Shown here in pieces: positions 61,164-64,000 of a stretch of DNA of 64,000 bases; position 1 is the first letter of the stretch; the number at the start of each line of letters is the position of its first letter. Source of the stretch: Bdellovibrionales bacterium CG12_big_fil_rev_8_21_14_0_65_38_15 (GTDB lineage: Bacteria; Bdellovibrionota; Bacteriovoracia; Bacteriovoracales; Bacteriovoracaceae); NCBI GenBank assembly GCA_002787775.1, contig PCUW01000031.1, positions 1 through 64,000 on the forward strand, given 5' to 3'. Position numbers and translations under genes: made by a program. A model generated the notes under the pieces. That model was not told the origin of the DNA and did not search any database. It saw only the letters and a list, made by a program, of their open reading frames with translations.

Positions 61164-61189
61164 AGCCCTCTTTACGAGGGCTTTTTTTT
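61164..61189 (+). terminator. Rho-independent terminator after the protease gene
   Basis: AGCCCTC (61164-61170) and GAGGGCT (61176-61182) form a 7-pair stem with a 5-base loop followed by a T run. It closes the protease transcript including the two upstream hairpins. Confidence 0.92.
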
Positions 61190-61242
61190 ACCTTTTTTCA
61201 CACTCTGTATTCTTAACGAAGTCTCAGTGCTAAATCATTTTT

Positions 61243-61662
61243 ATGAGATTTTGGGTTATTATTCTATTTCTTCTTAACATGAGCGCTCAAGCCAGCGAAT
61301 GCGATTTCTATCAAAAACTTGAGTCTGAATATCAATGCCACAGTAAAGGGTATCCGATTAATTTTGGTTACAAATATTGCATACAATTTATCAATAAAAA
61401 GAAGTCGTTTTCATTAGAAGGCCAGCAGTGGCTTGCCAATACTCGTGAGTGCTTAATCAATGAATTAAAAAATACAGGCTTTAATAATTGTAAAGAACTT
61501 AGAGACTTTGCTTTTGAATCCCACGGACCATGTTATGAACAAGCTGGGTTTTGCTCTTTAAGTAAAAAAGATCGAAAAGAGCTATATAAAATGATTTTAC
61601 CAAATTTTTGGCGAGTGAGTCTTATCTTTGACGGGCTTAGTTTACTTCGTTCTTGTGACTAA
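61243..61662 (+). CDS. Small cysteine-rich exported hypothetical protein
   Basis: A 139-residue protein with signal peptide RFWVIILFLLNMSAQA and eight cysteines (e.g. SECDFYQ, YQCHSK, KYCIQF, TRECLI, NNCKEL, GPCYEQAGFCSL, LRSCD), likely forming four disulfides outside the cytoplasm. Family not recognised. It lies after the protease terminator and overlaps the convergent tatA stop by 4 bases. Confidence 0.65.
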   Translation: MRFWVIILFLLNMSAQASECDFYQKLESEYQCHSKGYPINFGYKYCIQFINKKKSFSLEGQQWLANTRECLINELKNTGFNNCKELRDFAFESHGPCYEQAGFCSLSKKDRKELYKMILPNFWRVSLIFDGLSLLRSCD

Positions 61663-61844
61663 GAGTTATCTTCTGGTGGATCAACTTTCTTATCTTTATC
61701 ATTGCCGTCGTCTTTCATACCTTGCTTGAAATTTGTAATTGCTTTACCCATTGATCTTCCAAGCTCAGGCAGTTTTCGTCCTCCAAACATCAGAACGATG
61801 ATGGCCAAAACAATTAATGCTTCTGTTGTACCAAGTCCAAACAT
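61659..61844 (-). CDS. tatA: Sec-independent protein translocase TatA/TatE
   Basis: The 61-residue protein has one membrane helix (TTEALIVLAIIVLMFGGRKLPELG, with the conserved FGxxKLPELG) followed by an amphipathic helix (GRSMGKAITNFKQGMK) and an acidic tail. TatA forms the pore for folded-protein export. TatB and TatC are not in the window. AGGA lies 8 bases before its ATG. It is 12 bases after queF on the same strand. Confidence 0.93.
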   Translation of the reverse strand: MFGLGTTEALIVLAIIVLMFGGRKLPELGRSMGKAITNFKQGMKDDGNDKDKKVDPPEDNS

Positions 61845-61856
61845 AACGTAGTCCTT

Positions 61857-62378
61857 TTAGTAAACACGTGACAGCGGCATGCTGTACTTACCGGGTGCAT
61901 AGCCTAGAAGTCTTTCTTCTCTAAGCTTGATATAAGCCTTGTCCTTAGAACTTGAGCTAGCAAAAGGGTAAATGGCAATTCCGCCCCTTGGAGTAAACTC
62001 ACCCACAACTTCTAGATACATTGGCTTAATTAATTTGGTTAAATCATCACAGATCTTTTGCACGCAGTCTTCATGGAAATCCCCATGATTTCTAAAGCTA
62101 AAGAGGTAGAGTTTTAGAGATTTAGACTCAACCATTTTCTTGTCTGCGATATAATTGATGAAAATACGGGCAAAGTCTGGCTGTGCGGTCTTTGGGCAAA
62201 GGCTCGTGAACTCAGTACAAACAAAGGTTGTCCAAGCCACTTTTCCAGGGTTTTTATTGTCAAAAGCTTCTAGGACTTCAGGGGCATAATGAGTGGGATA
62301 GTCAGTTTGCGCCTGTCCAAGCTTAAACTCTTTTAATTCGTTGCTACGTCCTGAAGTTGTCGATCGTTTTTTGGCCAC
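61857..62378 (-). CDS. queF: NADPH-dependent preQ0 reductase (7-cyano-7-deazaguanine reductase)
   Basis: The 173-residue QueF reduces the nitrile of preQ0 to preQ1 in queuosine synthesis. The active-site cysteine C61 and D68 lie in FTSLCPKTAQPDF, and the glutamate E84 and lysines lie in VESKSLKLYLFSFRNHGDFHED, together diagnostic for the short, YkvM-type QueF. A lysine-rich start (MAKKRSTTSGR) precedes the core. FolE at 10786 may supply the pathway's first step. It is divergent from the hemH-MFS gene. Confidence 0.95.
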   Translation of the reverse strand: MAKKRSTTSGRSNELKEFKLGQAQTDYPTHYAPEVLEAFDNKNPGKVAWTTFVCTEFTSLCPKTAQPDFARIFINYIADKKMVESKSLKLYLFSFRNHGDFHEDCVQKICDDLTKLIKPMYLEVVGEFTPRGGIAIYPFASSSSKDKAYIKLREERLLGYAPGKYSMPLSRVY

Positions 62379-62453
62379 AGTCTTTTGCCTTATATATGAG
62401 ATTTTGCTAGTTTAGCTCAATAATAACCTAATTTTGACAAGCTGGGTAGTGCA

Positions 62454-64000
62454 TTGAATCGACGTAAAACGAAAGCGGTTGTAGTTCAACTTGGTTCGCC
62501 AAAAAGTCCAAAAATTTCCGATGTGAGAGCTTACTTAAAAGAGTTTTTGGGTGATCCTCGCGTTGTCGACGTCACACCTTGGCTTTGGAAGATTATTCTT
62601 AACCTTTTTATTTTACCCTTTAGACCTAAACGCTCAGCTAAACTTTATTCAAGAATTTGGGATGGAAAAAGTTTTCCCCTCATTACTATTACTGAGGCGT
62701 TTGCCGCTAAGGTCAGTAAAGCCTTACCAGATTCTGATACTGTAGAGCTTAATCATGCTTTTTTATTGTCGAATCCAAGAGTAAGCGATGTTTGGGATAG
62801 CTGGGAGAAAGATCTCGAAGACAAGCCAGATGAAGCGGCGACCAGACTTTTAGCCATTGCTATGTTTCCTCAATATTCTGGCTCGACAGTAGCGAGTGGA
62901 ATGGATGGCTTTGCCAAGGTTCTCTCAAAGCGAACGAGGATTCCACCTTTTGAGTTTTTAACTGATTTTCACCGCTCACACGCTTTTATTGATAACTCGG
63001 CTAGGCTAGTGGATCATCATCTTAAAAGTCTAAATAGTGATAAGAAAGTCGATAAGCTGATTATGTCTTTTCACGGTATACCAAAACGTTGGGTTATCTA
63101 TAATGGTGACGCTTATTATCAGCATTGTTATGAAACATTTTGTTTAATTAAAGAGCGCCTTAAAGAGATTAATCCTGTTGATGTTGAATATGCATTTCAA
63201 TCAAGGTTTGGCTCTGAAGAATGGCTTACACCTTATACTGATGATCGTGTTGATGAGCTGATCGAGCAAGGTCATAAAAATATTGCGGTCTACTGTCCTG
63301 CTTTTGTTGCTGATTGCTTAGAAACCGTAGATGAAATTGGCGTTGAACTTAAAGAGCAAGCTCACGAATCAGGTGGTGACGTTCACCATATTCCATGTCT
63401 AAATGATGACGATCAGTGGTGCCAAGATTTTGCTAAACTTATCGACGCCCATGCCAATGGTGACTCTAAGACCATTCAGTCTCAGTATATTAATTTTGAT
63501 TCTTCAAGGTACGAACCAATGGCCGAACAAAAAATGAAGTCACCTCCTCTAAGCCCTCATGCAAAATCTAGTATTAAGATTGTTTTCTTAACATTATTTT
63601 TAGACTTGATTGGTTTTTCAATCATCTTTCCATTATTTCCTCAACTGGCAAAACACTACTTGGAAACTGATGCTGATAACGTCTTTTTAAAAGCTATTTT
63701 TGGAAGTATCGCCAGCCTGACCCAAGTTGGTGGAGCAGATGTTTCTTCAATCGTTCTTTTTGGTGGTGCTCTAGGTGCTTTATACTCACTTCTTCAATTT
63801 ATTGCAGCTCCTATTTGGGGCGGGATTTCAGATCGTATTGGCAGAAAACCAGTTCTTCTTATTTCAGTCGCCTGTTTAGCGCTTAGTTATGGGTTGTGGT
63901 TTTTTGCTGGAAGCTTCACCGTTTTAATTTTAGCTCGTCTGGTTGGCGGAATTATGGGTGGTAATATTTCTACCGCTACTGCAGTTGTGGCCGACGTTAC
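62454..64000 (+). CDS. hemH: Ferrochelatase fused in frame to an MFS transporter (3' end outside window)
   Basis: From TTG 62454 the frame stays open to the window end with no stop. Residues 1-345 are ferrochelatase, which inserts iron into porphyrin: [25 protein letters not shown], catalytic H207 ([10 protein letters not shown]), [14 protein letters not shown] and E290 ([14 protein letters not shown]). After a short linker (about 345-372), a first MFS helix starts at residue 374 ([18 protein letters not shown]), followed by the MFS loop signature [10 protein letters not shown] (456-465). The two parts share one frame, but an in-frame ATG at 63534 could allow separate MFS translation. The stop at 62424 lies just upstream. 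No strong ribosome binding site is seen. HemH alone is about 320-350 residues. Confidence 0.9.
   Translation, partial: MNRRKTKAVVVQLGSPKSPKISDVRAYLKEFLGDPRVVDVTPWLWKIILNLFILPFRPKRSAKLYSRIWDGKSFPLITITEAFAAKVSKALPDSDTVELNHAFLLSNPRVSDVWDSWEKDLEDKPDEAATRLLAIAMFPQYSGSTVASGMDGFAKVLSKRTRIPPFEFLTDFHRSHAFIDNSARLVDHHLKSLNSDKKVDKLIMSFHGIPKRWVIYNGDAYYQHCYETFCLIKERLKEINPVDVEYAFQSRFGSEEWLTPYTDDRVDELIEQGHKNIAVYCPAFVADCLETVDEIGVELKEQAHESGGDVHHIPCLNDDDQWCQDFAKLIDAHANGDSKTIQSQYINFDSSRYEPMAEQKMKSPPLSPHAKSSIKIVFLTLFLDLIGFSIIFPLFPQLAKHYLETDADNVFLKAIFGSIASLTQVGGADVSSIVLFGGALGALYSLLQFIAAPIWGGISDRIGRKPVLLISVACLALSYGLWFFAGSFTVLILARLVGGIMGGNISTATAVVADV

Noticed and set aside
1-64000. tRNA, rRNA, CRISPR arrays, transposases and prophage genes
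   Set aside because: I looked for tRNA-like T-loop patterns, spaced direct repeats and mobile-element genes and found none I could support.

Overview
The window is AT-rich, gene-dense chromosomal DNA from a Gram-negative bacterium. I see no phage, insertion sequence, CRISPR array, tRNA or rRNA, and no gap longer than about 220 bases between genes. Lipoprotein signals, outer-membrane barrels, BamB, Blc-type lipocalin and TatA show a double membrane. The many secreted hydrolases, a ceramide-type desaturase (sphingolipids are known from Bacteriovorax stolpii) and the overall gene style suggest a Bdellovibrio-like predator, most likely of the Bacteriovorax/Halobacteriovorax/Peredibacter group. 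The taxonomic placement is inference, not proven by the sequence. TTG and GTG start codons are frequent.

Layout. 1-210: tail of a response regulator. 263-1030: fabI. 1027-7363 (minus): a heme operon hemA - hemC/hemD fusion - hemL - histidine kinase - response regulator - hemE, with the two-component pair sitting inside the pathway. 7477-13287 (plus): small membrane protein, CBS-less IMP dehydrogenase/GMP reductase, PlsB-like acyltransferase, folE, then infC (AUU start)-rpmI-rplT with a leader hairpin and a terminator. 13339-23372: secreted and envelope proteins (SLT-like/SH3 protein, phospholipase D, matrixin lipoprotein), transaldolase, sphingolipid-type desaturase, a barrel-like protein and a LysE exporter. 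23359-29410: amidohydrolase lipoprotein, degenerate tyrosine recombinase, rnc-era-der. 29472-40304: lipocalin, CASTOR-like channel, two barrel-like proteins, yfgM/bamB pair, endonuclease I, unknown lipoprotein, M14 carboxypeptidase, nuclease/phosphatase-fold protein. 40366-45590: class II ribonucleotide reductase, thioesterase, zinc/manganese ABC transporter. 45613-54172: two very large secreted proteins of unknown function. 54321-61662: dusB, HAD phosphatase, ffh, rpsP, khpA, a MurQ/GKRP-like protein and a lysyl-endopeptidase-like protease. 61659-64000: tatA, queF, and a ferrochelatase continuing in frame into an MFS transporter that runs off the window.

The strongest unusual points are the ferrochelatase-MFS fusion (62454 to the window end), the two-component system inside the heme operon, an acidic insertion of about 125 residues inside the second GTPase domain of Der, the shortened HemA and fused HemC-HemD, the ceramide-desaturase homologue, the catalytically degraded Xer-like protein, two hairpins positioned to mask the ribosome binding sites of secreted lipoprotein genes, and the giant 1985-residue lipoprotein. 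Together the heme genes at both ends (hemA, C/D, L, E and H) suggest active heme synthesis with a possible membrane-coupled last step.
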